The notes under the pieces were generated by a model. It was not told the DNA's origin and ran no database searches. It saw only the letters and a program-made list of their open reading frames with translations. The translations under genes were made by a program, and so were the position numbers. Shown piece by piece: positions 10,549-18,337 of a stretch of DNA of 64,000 nucleotides. Each line of letters begins with the position of its first letter. The stretch's first letter is position 1. This stretch comes from Caldicellulosiruptor danielii (GTDB lineage: Bacteria; Bacillota; Thermoanaerobacteria; Caldicellulosiruptorales; Caldicellulosiruptoraceae): positions 395,001-459,000 of the forward strand of contig NZ_CP139957.1 of the NCBI RefSeq assembly GCF_034343125.1, given 5' to 3'.

Positions 10549-12894
10549 TTAATTGGCAAGTATAAATTCTTTGGTCTGTCCTCTTTTCAATTCAAAATTG
10601 CTACTATAATGTGAAAGCTGAATATTTTCTCCTTCCAAAAGTGTATAGGAAGCAATGCTTTTTGTTATTTCCACCTTCAAAACATTTCCCATGTATTTTA
10701 TTTTGAACGATAGATATTCAATATCTTCAGGAAGCTTTGGTGCAAAGGAAAGTCGGTCTTTGTTTGTTCTCATGCCACCAAAACCAAATACAATAGCCTG
10801 CCAAGCACCGCCCATACAAGCTGCATGAATTCCGTCTTTTGTATTGTCATTCAAATCGTCAAGGTCCATTCTTGCAGTATATCTGAAGTATTCATACGCT
10901 TTTTCTAAAAGATTCAGCTCTACAGCCAGTATACTAAAGATTGCTGGTGAGAGAGAAGAATCATGTGTGGTTATTGGTTCATAGTATTCATAGTTGTTTT
11001 TCAAATCTTCATAAGTGAACTTTTCTCTCAAAAGGTATATGAGTAGCAAAACATCTGGCTGTTTGCAAACTTGATACCTGTAAATATCCAGATAATGCCA
11101 GTGCAAAAGTAAAGGAAACTGGTCTTCTGGTATTTTGGACAAATCAAGCCTCTTTTTGTATATAAATGAATCATCCTGAGGTATTATCTTGAGCTTTGCA
11201 TTATACGGCAGATACATGTTATCAGCTATCTTTTGCCAGAGGTCAATTTCTTGTTCTGACAGTTTGAGCTTGTTACAAAGTCTTTCAAAGGCTTCTTTAT
11301 CTGTTTCTTTCAGTAGATTATATAACCTTGCTGCAAATTCCAAATTCATTTGAACCATGTAGTTTGTATAGGCATTGTTGTCAACAAGTGCTGTATATTC
11401 ATCAGGACCTGTTACGCAAAAGATGCAAAACTTCCCATCCTTTTCTTCACTGAAGTGTCCTAAGTCTGCATAAAATCTTGCTGATTCAAATACAATTTCT
11501 GCGCCATAGTTTTTAATAAAATTAAAGTCATCTGTTGCTTCAAAGTATTTTTTAATGGCATAGACAATATCAGCATTTATATGGTACTGCGCAGTTCCAG
11601 CTGGAAAGTAAGCTGAACACTCTTTGCCAGCAATTGTTCGCCAAGGATAAAGGGCACCACGATGATGAAGTTCTTTTGCTCTCTGTCTTGCTGCATCTAA
11701 TAGATTGTAGCGGTGTATTAGAAGCATTCTTGCAATCTCTGGATACGTGTAAATAAAAAACGGCATTACATAAATTTCAGAATCCCAAAAATAATGTCCT
11801 CCATAGCCTTCACCGGTCAAGCCTTTTGCGGCAATGTTTGAAATACCGTTTCTACCTGTTGATTGAAGCAGCGAAAACAGACTAAATCTTATAGCTTGCT
11901 GAATTTCGGGGTCTCCTTTTACCACAACATCAGCGTTTTCCCAAAAAGATTCCAAAAATTCTCTTTGCTCTTTCAAAAGGTTTTCAACCCCAATCTTTTT
12001 TGCCTCAAGTATTTCACCAGCACAGCGCTCTTCAATCAAATTTTCTTCAACGTCTCTTTGTGTAAAGTATGAAAAGTATTTTGTCAAGCTATACTCCATA
12101 TCTTTTTTTGCATCAAATTCAATTTCAAATATGACAAGATTTTTCTCTTTGTCCGCAAAAGATTTGCAGAAAAAGCCATCGAAGCTCAAAACATGATCTA
12201 CCATACAGCCATACGAAAGTCTGCTCTTTTTAGTTTTCTGCATTAAAAAACCATTAAGTTCATCACAATAAGCTTTAATTGTCTCAAAAGGAAATTTTTC
12301 TATTCCAGATCCAACCCTCACATCTTCTGTCTCAAGCAGATTTGAAGAGTTTCCATCTATTTTACTTACAATTTTTATTCTGCCAGAAAAATTGAGAGGT
12401 TTTATTTTAATATTGATTGCTCCCAAATGCTGCCTTTTAAAACATGCAAGCCGCTCAAAGACAATATAAATTTTCTTTCCGCTGTTGGATTCCCAGATTA
12501 TTTTGCGTACTAATGTTCCACTTCTCATATCAAGTTTTCTAATATATTTGTCAATTTTCCCACTGAATAAATTGAATTTTTCATCCTCGATGGTTATTTC
12601 AAATGTTTTTACATCAGCCACATTTACCATTGCCTCGCCACGCTTTGCAAATCCATATCCACCCTCTGGGTAGGTTATGTCATACTCCTCGTAAAAACCA
12701 TTGATATATGTTGCTTTAAAGCTCTGGCTTTTGTCAGGAAAATCTTCATCTAAGTTTCCTCTCAGACCTAAATATCCATTTGCAACTGTAAATATGGTCT
12801 CTAACATAAAGTTATTTTTAGGCTCAAATTCCTCTTCTATTACGCTCCACTCATCTGGCAAAAATATAGATTGCTTTTTGGGAAGCTTCCTCAA
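10549..12894 (-). CDS. GH65 disaccharide phosphorylase, second copy
   Basis: This 781-residue GH65 enzyme, transcribed toward the importer operon, also performs inverting phosphorolysis of an alpha-linked disaccharide. Signatures are FWDSEIYVMPFFIYTYPE, TGPDEYTALVDNNAYTNYM with Glu499 as the likely general acid, THDSSLSPAIFSI and GIHAACMGGAWQ. It is clearly diverged from the copy at 3779 (for example PDEYTALVD against PDEFHEHCN in the active-site loop), so a different acceptor or linkage is likely, perhaps kojibiose in one and trehalose or nigerose in the other. The start is TTG at 12894. On the coding strand AAAGGAG lies 8 bases upstream, and no nearby ATG in frame is better placed. Confidence 0.92.
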   Translation of the reverse strand: MRKLPKKQSIFLPDEWSVIEEEFEPKNNFMLETIFTVANGYLGLRGNLDEDFPDKSQSFKATYINGFYEEYDITYPEGGYGFAKRGEAMVNVADVKTFEITIEDEKFNLFSGKIDKYIRKLDMRSGTLVRKIIWESNSGKKIYIVFERLACFKRQHLGAINIKIKPLNFSGRIKIVSKIDGNSSNLLETEDVRVGSGIEKFPFETIKAYCDELNGFLMQKTKKSRLSYGCMVDHVLSFDGFFCKSFADKEKNLVIFEIEFDAKKDMEYSLTKYFSYFTQRDVEENLIEERCAGEILEAKKIGVENLLKEQREFLESFWENADVVVKGDPEIQQAIRFSLFSLLQSTGRNGISNIAAKGLTGEGYGGHYFWDSEIYVMPFFIYTYPEIARMLLIHRYNLLDAARQRAKELHHRGALYPWRTIAGKECSAYFPAGTAQYHINADIVYAIKKYFEATDDFNFIKNYGAEIVFESARFYADLGHFSEEKDGKFCIFCVTGPDEYTALVDNNAYTNYMVQMNLEFAARLYNLLKETDKEAFERLCNKLKLSEQEIDLWQKIADNMYLPYNAKLKIIPQDDSFIYKKRLDLSKIPEDQFPLLLHWHYLDIYRYQVCKQPDVLLLIYLLREKFTYEDLKNNYEYYEPITTHDSSLSPAIFSILAVELNLLEKAYEYFRYTARMDLDDLNDNTKDGIHAACMGGAWQAIVFGFGGMRTNKDRLSFAPKLPEDIEYLSFKIKYMGNVLKVEITKSIASYTLLEGENIQLSHYSSNFELKRGQTKEFILAN

Positions 12895-12932
12895 GATGTA
12901 TTCTCCTTTCGCAGAAAAATCTTTTTTATGTA

Positions 12933-12961
12933 ATCATACCTTATTATAATTTTACAGTCAA
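12933..12961 (-). promoter_or_regulatory. Promoter of the minus-strand GH65 gene
   Basis: On the minus strand TTGACT (12961-12956), a 17-base spacer and TATGAT (12938-12933) form a good vegetative promoter about 40 bases before the TTG start. Confidence 0.7.
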
Positions 12962-13001
12962 TGGCTGGAAGTTACTTTTTAAATATGTTTTGGGAATGTT
13001 A

Positions 13002-13016
13002 CCGGAATATTTTCGA
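13002..13016. promoter_or_regulatory. Candidate operator upstream of the second GH65 gene
   Basis: CCGGAATATTTTCGA contains CGGAA-N3-TTTCG. Its reverse complement TCGAAAATATTCCGG matches the box at 6232 (TCGAAAACATTTCCGA) closely, allowing one base of spacing difference. It lies about 40 bases upstream of the -35 box, between this gene and the rubrerythrin gene. Confidence 0.4.
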
Positions 13017-13087
13017 TAAAATTTATGTTTAAAGAGAATTTTGATGGGTAAAAAAGAAATGAGTTTTACTTTATAGGAGGGACCAAT

Positions 13088-13642
13088 TTGAGCGTAAAAA
13101 ATGACATGACAATAGGATTTTTGAGGTCTGCATATGGTGGAGAGAGCATGGCTCACATGAGGTATTTGCTTTGGGGTGACATTGCTGAAAAAGAAGGTTT
13201 TCCAAATATTGCAAGGCTTTTTAGAGCAATTTCTTATGCTGAACAAGTTCATGCTAACAACCATTTTAAGGTTCTTGGTGATGTCAAAGGCGGGCATATG
13301 GTTGCATCAGATGCAATATTTGGGGTTGGCACAACAGCCCAGAATATTCAAGGTGCAATTGATGGTGAGCTTTTTGAGGTAAATCAAATGTATGATGTAT
13401 ATTTAAACGCCGCAAGATATCAAAATGAAAAAGATGCAGAAAGGAGCTTTCACTTTGCAATTGAGGCAGAAAAGATTCATGTGCAGCTTTTCAAAAAAGC
13501 TCAAGATGCTGCAAAAGAAGGGAAGGATATTGAGCTCAAAAGCATTTATATTTGCCCTGTTTGTGGGCATACTGTTTTAGACGAGGCACCTGAATATTGT
13601 CCAATCTGCGGGACAAAGAGAGAGATGTACAAAGAGTTTTAA
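13088..13642 (+). CDS. Rubrerythrin
   Basis: A non-haem iron peroxidase of anaerobes that reduces hydrogen peroxide in the cytoplasm. The N-terminal ferritin-like four-helix part carries the diiron ligands (YGGESMAHMRY, ISYAEQVHANNHF, FHFAIEAEKIHVQLF). The C-terminal rubredoxin-like knuckle has two CxxC pairs (CPVCG, CPICG). At 184 residues it is a normal family length. The start is TTG at 13088 with AGGAGGG ending about 6 bases upstream. It stands as a single gene with a terminator directly behind it. Its neighbours on both sides are unrelated to oxygen defence. Confidence 0.95.
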   Translation: MSVKNDMTIGFLRSAYGGESMAHMRYLLWGDIAEKEGFPNIARLFRAISYAEQVHANNHFKVLGDVKGGHMVASDAIFGVGTTAQNIQGAIDGELFEVNQMYDVYLNAARYQNEKDAERSFHFAIEAEKIHVQLFKKAQDAAKEGKDIELKSIYICPVCGHTVLDEAPEYCPICGTKREMYKEF

Positions 13643-13654
13643 AAAACTTTTCTA

Positions 13655-13680
13655 TGGACTATCCATGCTGGGATAGTCCA
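13655..13680 (+). terminator. Rho-independent terminator after rubrerythrin
   Basis: TGGACTATCC (13655-13664) and GGATAGTCCA (13671-13680) form a perfect 10-bp stem with a 6-base loop and a TTTTT tail. Confidence 0.9.
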
Positions 13681-13780
13681 TTTTTATAAGAACAAATTGG
13701 TATTGACATTTTGTTTTTTTTTTAAATTATTACAGAAAATTTTATACATTTATACTTTAAAAGGGGGATGAGGAGTCAAT

Positions 13781-14158
13781 ATGAATAGTATTCAAAAGGT
13801 AGCTCATCACGTTGTAAGTTCTATTGCCAATGATTTGCGTGAAAATACGTTGACAAACATAGTATCAATTGCAGCAGGTGGAATAGGTGGAGGAGTGAAA
13901 GCGTACAGGGCTGCCACAAGTGGTTTTACAATGTTGAAAAGAAAAGTTGCAAGTAAAACAGTAAGTGGAGTATTGAAAGGTATGGGTGAAGGATATCTTT
14001 TCGGGAAAGGTGCAGTAAGTGTTGTTGCAACTGTTACTAATAAAATAGCAAGTGTAGAAAAATGGTTTGATAATACCAAAATTGGCAGAGAAATTGATAA
14101 TGCCATTACAAAAGCAGAATATTGTTTGCACAAACTTATTGGTGGAGGTACATATTAA
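13781..14158 (+). CDS. Uncharacterised small glycine-rich protein
   Basis: I do not recognise this 125-residue protein. GAGGAG lies 6 bases before the ATG, so translation is likely. It has an amphipathic N-terminal helix, a glycine-rich hydrophobic stretch (IVSIAAGGIGGGVKAY, about residues 27-42), a second alanine/valine-rich stretch with GKGAVSVVATVTNK, and a basic profile overall. No signal peptide or clear membrane helix is seen. The gene starts a three-gene set of short reading frames with spacings of about 28 bases or less. The composition recalls secreted small toxins or membrane-active peptides, but that is only a resemblance. Confidence 0.65.
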   Translation: MNSIQKVAHHVVSSIANDLRENTLTNIVSIAAGGIGGGVKAYRAATSGFTMLKRKVASKTVSGVLKGMGEGYLFGKGAVSVVATVTNKIASVEKWFDNTKIGREIDNAITKAEYCLHKLIGGGTY

Positions 14159-14186
14159 ACATAACTAATGAAGGCAGGGAAACGTT

Positions 14187-14438
14187 ATGATTAACAATTT
14201 TAATGTAAAAAACTTTCTTTTTAAAGCATACATTGTGTTTATTATTTTTATAACAATTTTAATAGGCTCTGTTATCATACCTATTTTAGGCAGTTTAGCA
14301 AATATAGTACTAAAAGCCTTAAAAATTGAATGGCTTTGGTCGGTAGCTGCTTTTGGGTTTGCGGGTTATTATGTTTACAAATTTATATCAAAGAGAATAA
14401 ATAACAGGAAACTAAGGAAAGAAGGGAAGCAAGATTGA
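14187..14438 (+). CDS. Small membrane protein, two predicted transmembrane helices
   Basis: This 83-residue protein of unknown function has hydrophobic helices at about residues 11-42 and 49-68 and a strongly basic tail (SKRINNRKLRKEGKQD). A ribosome site (AGGCAGGGAAACGTT) precedes the ATG. The topology is common among holins and bacteriocin-immunity proteins, but no family signature is visible. The stop at 14436-14438 overlaps the likely beginning of the next gene, so the three small genes are probably co-transcribed. Confidence 0.62.
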   Translation: MINNFNVKNFLFKAYIVFIIFITILIGSVIIPILGSLANIVLKALKIEWLWSVAAFGFAGYYVYKFISKRINNRKLRKEGKQD

Positions 14439-14844
14439 AATTGTTGCAATTTATTCTTGTAATGGTTTAGACGAAAATTATCAACCAGTAAATATAAAAA
14501 AGGTATTCAGCGAAATAGATGAATTTATAATTGTGTGGTGTCAAGCTAAGAATATAAAAAAGGAAAGCCAAGTTTCAATGGAATGGTATAATCCCGAGGA
14601 AAAACTTGTATTTACAATAAACATTGATATAAAACCTACAAACCAAGAACGTCCTTACAGATATTTTTGGAGTGTTATGAGGTATAATTTTATAAATACA
14701 ATCAAAGGAAAAGTGTTTGGTACATGGAAAGTAAAAATAAAACCTTTTAATATTGAATATGAATTTGTAATAAAAGATTTAAAGAATTATAGCTTATTTA
14801 AAGAAGGCAAAACAATCAGTGGAATGTTTGATGAAATAATTTAA
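14434..14844 (+). CDS. Uncharacterised protein, possible beta-sandwich; start uncertain
   Basis: A GTG start at 14533 gives 103 residues, but the frame stays open and gene-like back to 14434, reading (I)EIVAIYSCNGLDENYQPVN. The only candidate initiation codon there is ATT at 14434. A TTG at 14435, which has a good ribosome site (AAGGGAAG), is one base out of frame. One extra A in GAAATT would fuse TTG-AAA-ATT-GTT and give a clean start MKIVAIYSCNG. So either the gene uses a rare ATT, or an indel at about 14438-14440 breaks its start. The protein body has alternating hydrophobic segments and GTWKVKI, suggesting an all-beta domain. No function is recognised. Confidence 0.5.
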   Translation: MEIVAIYSCNGLDENYQPVNIKKVFSEIDEFIIVWCQAKNIKKESQVSMEWYNPEEKLVFTINIDIKPTNQERPYRYFWSVMRYNFINTIKGKVFGTWKVKIKPFNIEYEFVIKDLKNYSLFKEGKTISGMFDEII

Positions 14845-14911
14845 AATATTACATAAATATAGTACAAAAATTGATTATTTAAGAAGCACATAATAAAAAC
14901 TAAAAAATCAG

Positions 14912-14944
14912 GGGCTGCTTATTCCAAATGAAGAAAAGCAGCCC
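14912..14944. terminator. Terminator between convergent genes
   Basis: GGGCTGCTT (14912-14920) and AAGCAGCCC (14936-14944) form a 9-bp stem around a 15-base loop, followed by ATTTTCT. It serves the small-gene cassette, and on the other strand the aldo/keto reductase. Confidence 0.75.
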
Positions 14945-14971
14945 ATTTTCTACTAAAAAAGAAATTAATGA

Positions 14972-15958
14972 TTATTTTAAAATCTCATCAATCTCTCTCA
15001 GCTCTTGTTCAGAAAACTCAAGATTGTTGATACACCCTGCGTTGTCTTCAATTTGTGAAACCTTGCTTGCACCGACAATTACTGATGCTACAACTTTGTT
15101 GCGCAAAATCCACGAAAGTGCAAGCTGAGAGATTGTCTGACCGCGTCTTTTTGCAATTTCACCTAACTTTTTGACTTTTTCAATTTTCTCAGGCGTTATA
15201 TCACTTTCTTTCAAAAACACCCCTGATTTTTTTACTCTTGAATCTTCAGGGATTCCGTTTAAGTAGCGATCTGTCAAAAGACCCTGGGCAAGAGGTGAAT
15301 ATATCACAGCTCCCATTCCAAGCTCTTCTAAAACATCAAAAAGACCATTTTCAACATCTCTTGCAAACATGCTGTATCGAACTTGATTTACAATGAGTTT
15401 TAATCCCATTTGCTTGGCAGCTGAATACGCTGTTTTAGTTTGTTCAGGATTGTAATTTGATATACCAGCGTACAAAGCTTTTCCGCTATGCACTGCTTGA
15501 TACAAAGCTTCCATTGTCTCTTCAATAGGTGTTTCAGGGTCAGGTCTGTGAGAGTAGAAGATATCAACATAGTCAAGGTTCATTCTTTTAAGACTTTGGT
15601 CTAAGCTTGCAAGAAGATACTTTTTTGAGCCCCAATCGCCATATGGACCATCCCACATCTTGTATCCTGCTTTGGTTGAGATGATGATTTCATCTCTATA
15701 TGGCTTTAAATCAAACTTCAAAATCCTTCCAAAATTTTCTTCAGCACCACCTGGTGGTGGTCCGTAGTTGTTTGCCAAATCAAAGTGAGTGATTCCAAGG
15801 TCAAAGGCTTTTTTGACAATCTCACGCATGTTTTCAAAAGAATCACTGTAGCCAAAATTGTGCCAAAAACCAAGTGAGATAGCAGGGAGTTTTAGTCCGC
15901 TTTTTCCACAGCGAAGATATACCATGTTATTGTATCTGTTCAGGTCGGCAATGTACAT
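14972..15958 (-). CDS. Aldo/keto reductase
   Basis: This 328-residue NADPH-dependent oxidoreductase belongs to the branch of the aldo/keto reductase superfamily that contains YghZ (L-glyceraldehyde 3-phosphate reductase). Seen in sequence: the DLANNYGPPPGGAEE catalytic tyrosine region, STKAGYKMWDGPYGDWGSKK (typical of the YghZ group), DYVDIFYSHRPDPETPIEET with the catalytic histidine, and the cofactor-binding end SVIVGASKVSQIEDNAG. On the coding strand AAAGGAG precedes the ATG by about 10 bases. It probably detoxifies short aldehydes. The substrate cannot be fixed from sequence. Confidence 0.9.
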   Translation of the reverse strand: MYIADLNRYNNMVYLRCGKSGLKLPAISLGFWHNFGYSDSFENMREIVKKAFDLGITHFDLANNYGPPPGGAEENFGRILKFDLKPYRDEIIISTKAGYKMWDGPYGDWGSKKYLLASLDQSLKRMNLDYVDIFYSHRPDPETPIEETMEALYQAVHSGKALYAGISNYNPEQTKTAYSAAKQMGLKLIVNQVRYSMFARDVENGLFDVLEELGMGAVIYSPLAQGLLTDRYLNGIPEDSRVKKSGVFLKESDITPEKIEKVKKLGEIAKRRGQTISQLALSWILRNKVVASVIVGASKVSQIEDNAGCINNLEFSEQELREIDEILK

Positions 15959-16099
15959 ATGTTTTCAATCTCCTTTTGAGGATTTTGATAATTTGATTTT
16001 AACATACATTCCACAAGAAGTCTCTATCTTCTTTAAGATGGAGATAAATTGCGGTTGATAAATATTCAGTTTCGATATATAATAAAACTGGTGATTACA

Positions 16100-16507
16100 A
16101 TGAAGTTTGACACTAACAAACATTCAGTATTTCTACTATACTACCATTTAATTTTGGTAACAAAATATAGAAGAGATGTAATAGATGATAGGATTGCAAA
16201 AAGATTGAAAGAAATTTTTGAGCATATTCAAGCAAATTATAATATAACCATGATTGAGTGGAATCATGATAAAGACCATATTCATGTTCTATTCAAAGCA
16301 ACTCCCACAACATCACTTTCTAAGTTCATAAATGCTTATAAAAGTGCCTCATCAAGGCTTATAAAAAAAGAGTTTCGTGAAGTTAAGCAAAAGCTGTGGA
16401 AGGAGTATTTTTGGTCAAGAAGTTATTGTTTGTTGACAAGTGGTGGTGCTCCAGTTGAAGTAATTAAAAGGTATATCGAAAGTCAGGGTGAAAAAAGGAA
16501 ATGCTGA
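16100..16507 (+). CDS. tnpA: IS200/IS605 transposase TnpA (Y1, HUH)
   Basis: This 135-residue protein performs single-strand excision and insertion of the element. It has the full catalytic set: the HUH motif His60-Ile-His62 within HDKDHIHVLF, and the nucleophilic Tyr125 in VIKRYIESQG. Other family signatures are YHLILVTKYRR and YFWSRSYCLLTSGGAP. An upstream in-frame start at 16049 would add residues unlike the family. The ATG at 16100 gives the standard size. It looks intact, so the element could still move even though tnpB is broken. Its 3' end overlaps the tnpB start by 7 bases. Confidence 0.93.
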   Translation: MKFDTNKHSVFLLYYHLILVTKYRRDVIDDRIAKRLKEIFEHIQANYNITMIEWNHDKDHIHVLFKATPTTSLSKFINAYKSASSRLIKKEFREVKQKLWKEYFWSRSYCLLTSGGAPVEVIKRYIESQGEKRKC

Positions 16508-17625
16508 AAGCATATAAGTACCGAATATATCCTGATAAAGCACAAAGAGAATTTTTCGAAAAGACCTTTGGTTGCTGCAGATTTGTATGGAACAAGATGT
16601 TAGAAGAAAATTAGAGCTACTTAGAAAAGATAAGAAGCTTATAAGAATAACTCCAGCAAGGTATAAAGAAGAATATCCCTTTCTTGAGGGAAGTAGACAG
16701 TCTTGCTCTTGCAAATGTTCAAATCAAGCAGGAAAAGGCATTTAAGGACTATTTCAAAAACCCAAAACATTTTGGAATACCGAAGTTTAGGAGAAAGAAA
16801 GACAAGCAGTCGTACACAACAAATAATCAAAAAACAAAAAGTGGAACTGAGACAATCAGGGTAGATTTTGAAAAAGGGCTGTTGTATTTACCGAAGATAA
16901 AAAGTGGAATAAAAGCAGTATTTCACAGGAAGTTTGAAGGGAAAATAAAATCAGCAACAGTTGTTAAAACAAAAACAGGTAAGTACTACGTAAGTATACT
17001 TGTAGATGTACAGGACCCGAAAAATGATGTAAAAAAGCCGAGGAATTTTATTTGTGGAATAGATTTAGGTTTGAAGAGTTTTGCAACAATTGTAAATGAC
17101 ACAGCGTGTTTGAAGATTGAATATCCAAAATATCTAATTAAAGCTGAGAAGAGATTAAAAAGGTTACAGAGGCAGCTTGCGAGGAAGAAAGAAGGCTCCA
17201 AAAATTGGGAGAAGGCAAGAGAAAGACTTGCAAAAGAGCATGAGTATGTAAAAAGTGCAAGGGAAGATTTTTTGCATAAGCTTTCTAAGACCATCACAGA
17301 CGAGAACCAAGTCATGGTGGTCGAAAGTTTGAACGTAAAGGGGCTATCAGAAACAGGGTTATCAAAGCATATATTGGATAGCAGTTGGTCGAAGTTTTTA
17401 AGTTTTCTTGAGTACAAGGCAGAGTGGTATGGCAGAGAAATTATAGAAGCAGATAGGACATTTCCATCGTCTAAGATATGCAGCAAATGTGGATATCTCT
17501 ATAAAGAACTGAAATTGAAGGACAGAATATGGAAATGTCCTGAATGTAATACAATCCATGATAAGGATGAGAATGCAGCAGAGAACTTGAGAAACTATGG
17601 TGTTGTTTATATAAGCAGACAGTAG
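16501..17625 (+). pseudogene. tnpB: tnpB (RuvC-like RNA-guided nuclease), two compensating frameshifts
   Basis: TnpB is the omegaRNA-guided nuclease of these elements. The ATG at 16501 opens a normal N-terminus (MLKAYKYRIYPDKAQREFF) that hits TAG at 16612. The family sequence continues in another frame (LELLRKDKKLIRITPARY) and returns to the first frame near 16683 (REVDSLALANVQ). One A is missing from the A-run 16607-16610, and one T is extra in 16680-16682. Everything downstream is intact: GIDLGLKSF, VVESLNVKG and HDKDENAA carry the RuvC Asp-Glu-Asp triad, and CSKCG / CPEC form the zinc finger. Unless both indels are sequencing errors, no full-length protein is made. Confidence 0.85.
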
Positions 17626-17752
17626 GGTAGGGACTACCCGAATTTACGCCTGCAAAGACTTGGGCCTCTACTGCTGGGGATACAGCCCCAGTAGCAAGTC
17701 TGGTCGATGAAGCAGGAAGCCTCCACCTCTTTTTAGGTGGATGGTAGTTCAC
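17560..17752 (+). ncRNA. Putative omegaRNA (right-end guide RNA) of the IS605-type element
   Basis: In this family a guide RNA is processed from the tnpB 3' region through the right end of the element, with the guide supplied by flanking DNA. Here the region has three hairpins after the tnpB stop: GGGTAG/CTACCC (17625-17639), CTACTGCTGGGG/CCCCAGTAG (about 17668-17694) and TCCACCT/AGGTGGA (17722-17741), then GTAGTTCAC. The guide would begin near 17753 (CCCCATAAGG). The 5' boundary inside tnpB is a guess. Confidence 0.55.
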
Positions 17753-17978
17753 CCCCATAAGGTAAATATTTCAATAGTAAGAATGTTTTTTGACTTACAC
17801 AAGCAAAGAGTACTAAAGTTTCATTGTTGTCGAAAGGGTTAGGTAAAAGAAAATATTATACAAAATAAGTACTTTATAAATTTCACTTTTGCCAATAGGC
17901 TTATGAGGACTTAAGCCCTAATGTTGAGGCTTGTTCAAGATAAGAGCAACTATTTTCTGCCTAAGTATGCAGCAATTA

Positions 17979-18337
17979 TCAAATCTCCTTACAACTTAAT
18001 ATACCAAGGTCTGATATTATAAAATCAGGAGAAAAATCTCTTAAATATTCTATTAATCCTTCAACTTTTTTTCTACCCATTCTATATTACCATATCCTAT
18101 TATTTCCCAAAATTGTTCTGCGCAATACCAATCAGGAGTTTGCCCTCCTTTTTTAATATCCTTGATATTAAAATTTTCTGATAACTTTTCAATTCCCATT
18201 TTATTCATATATGGTTTTGCATTCTCAAATCCAAAATACTTTACGATATATCCTTCTCTTTGTAACCCTTCTGCTATAGGAAGGGAACGAGACATGGGAC
18301 CTAACCCAGAACCAAATTGCAAGAATACTTTTTTCAT
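17979..18337 (-). pseudogene. Glycosyltransferase N-terminal remnant (frameshifted, truncated)
   Basis: The ATG at 18337 has AAGGGGG upstream and opens as a UDP-glycosyltransferase-type N-terminus: KVFLQFGSGLGPMSRSLPIA, then a Rossmann-like pattern. The frame ends after 94 residues at 18053. Adding one A to the seven-base run at 18066-18072 continues it as KVEGLIEYLRDFSPDFIISD, which is the expected next strand of such enzymes. That frame ends at 17979, and the rest of the gene is absent. It is a decayed fragment next to the insertion element, so no activity is expected. Confidence 0.7.

Larger units (their letters stand above)
16004..17752 (+). mobile_element. IS200/IS605-family insertion sequence (tnpA plus broken tnpB)
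   Basis: The element contains a Y1/HUH transposase gene, an overlapping tnpB, and subterminal hairpins rather than terminal inverted repeats. The left-end hairpin is TCTCTATCTT / AAGATGGAGA (16020-16044, one mismatch). The right-end hairpin is TCCACCT / AGGTGGA (17722-17741), followed by TGGTAGTTCAC. Such elements insert 3' of a short target. TTGAT (15993-15997) and TTTAAC (15998-16003) both lie just left of the left end, so the boundary could be either. I place the ends at about 16004 and 17752. It sits between an aldo/keto reductase and a broken glycosyltransferase gene. Confidence 0.75.

Noticed and set aside
17880-17978. Plus-strand reading YEDLSPNVEACSR between the insertion element and the glycosyltransferase remnant
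   Set aside because: Only about a dozen codons before a stop, with no start or family match. It is likely chance or a trace of older decay.
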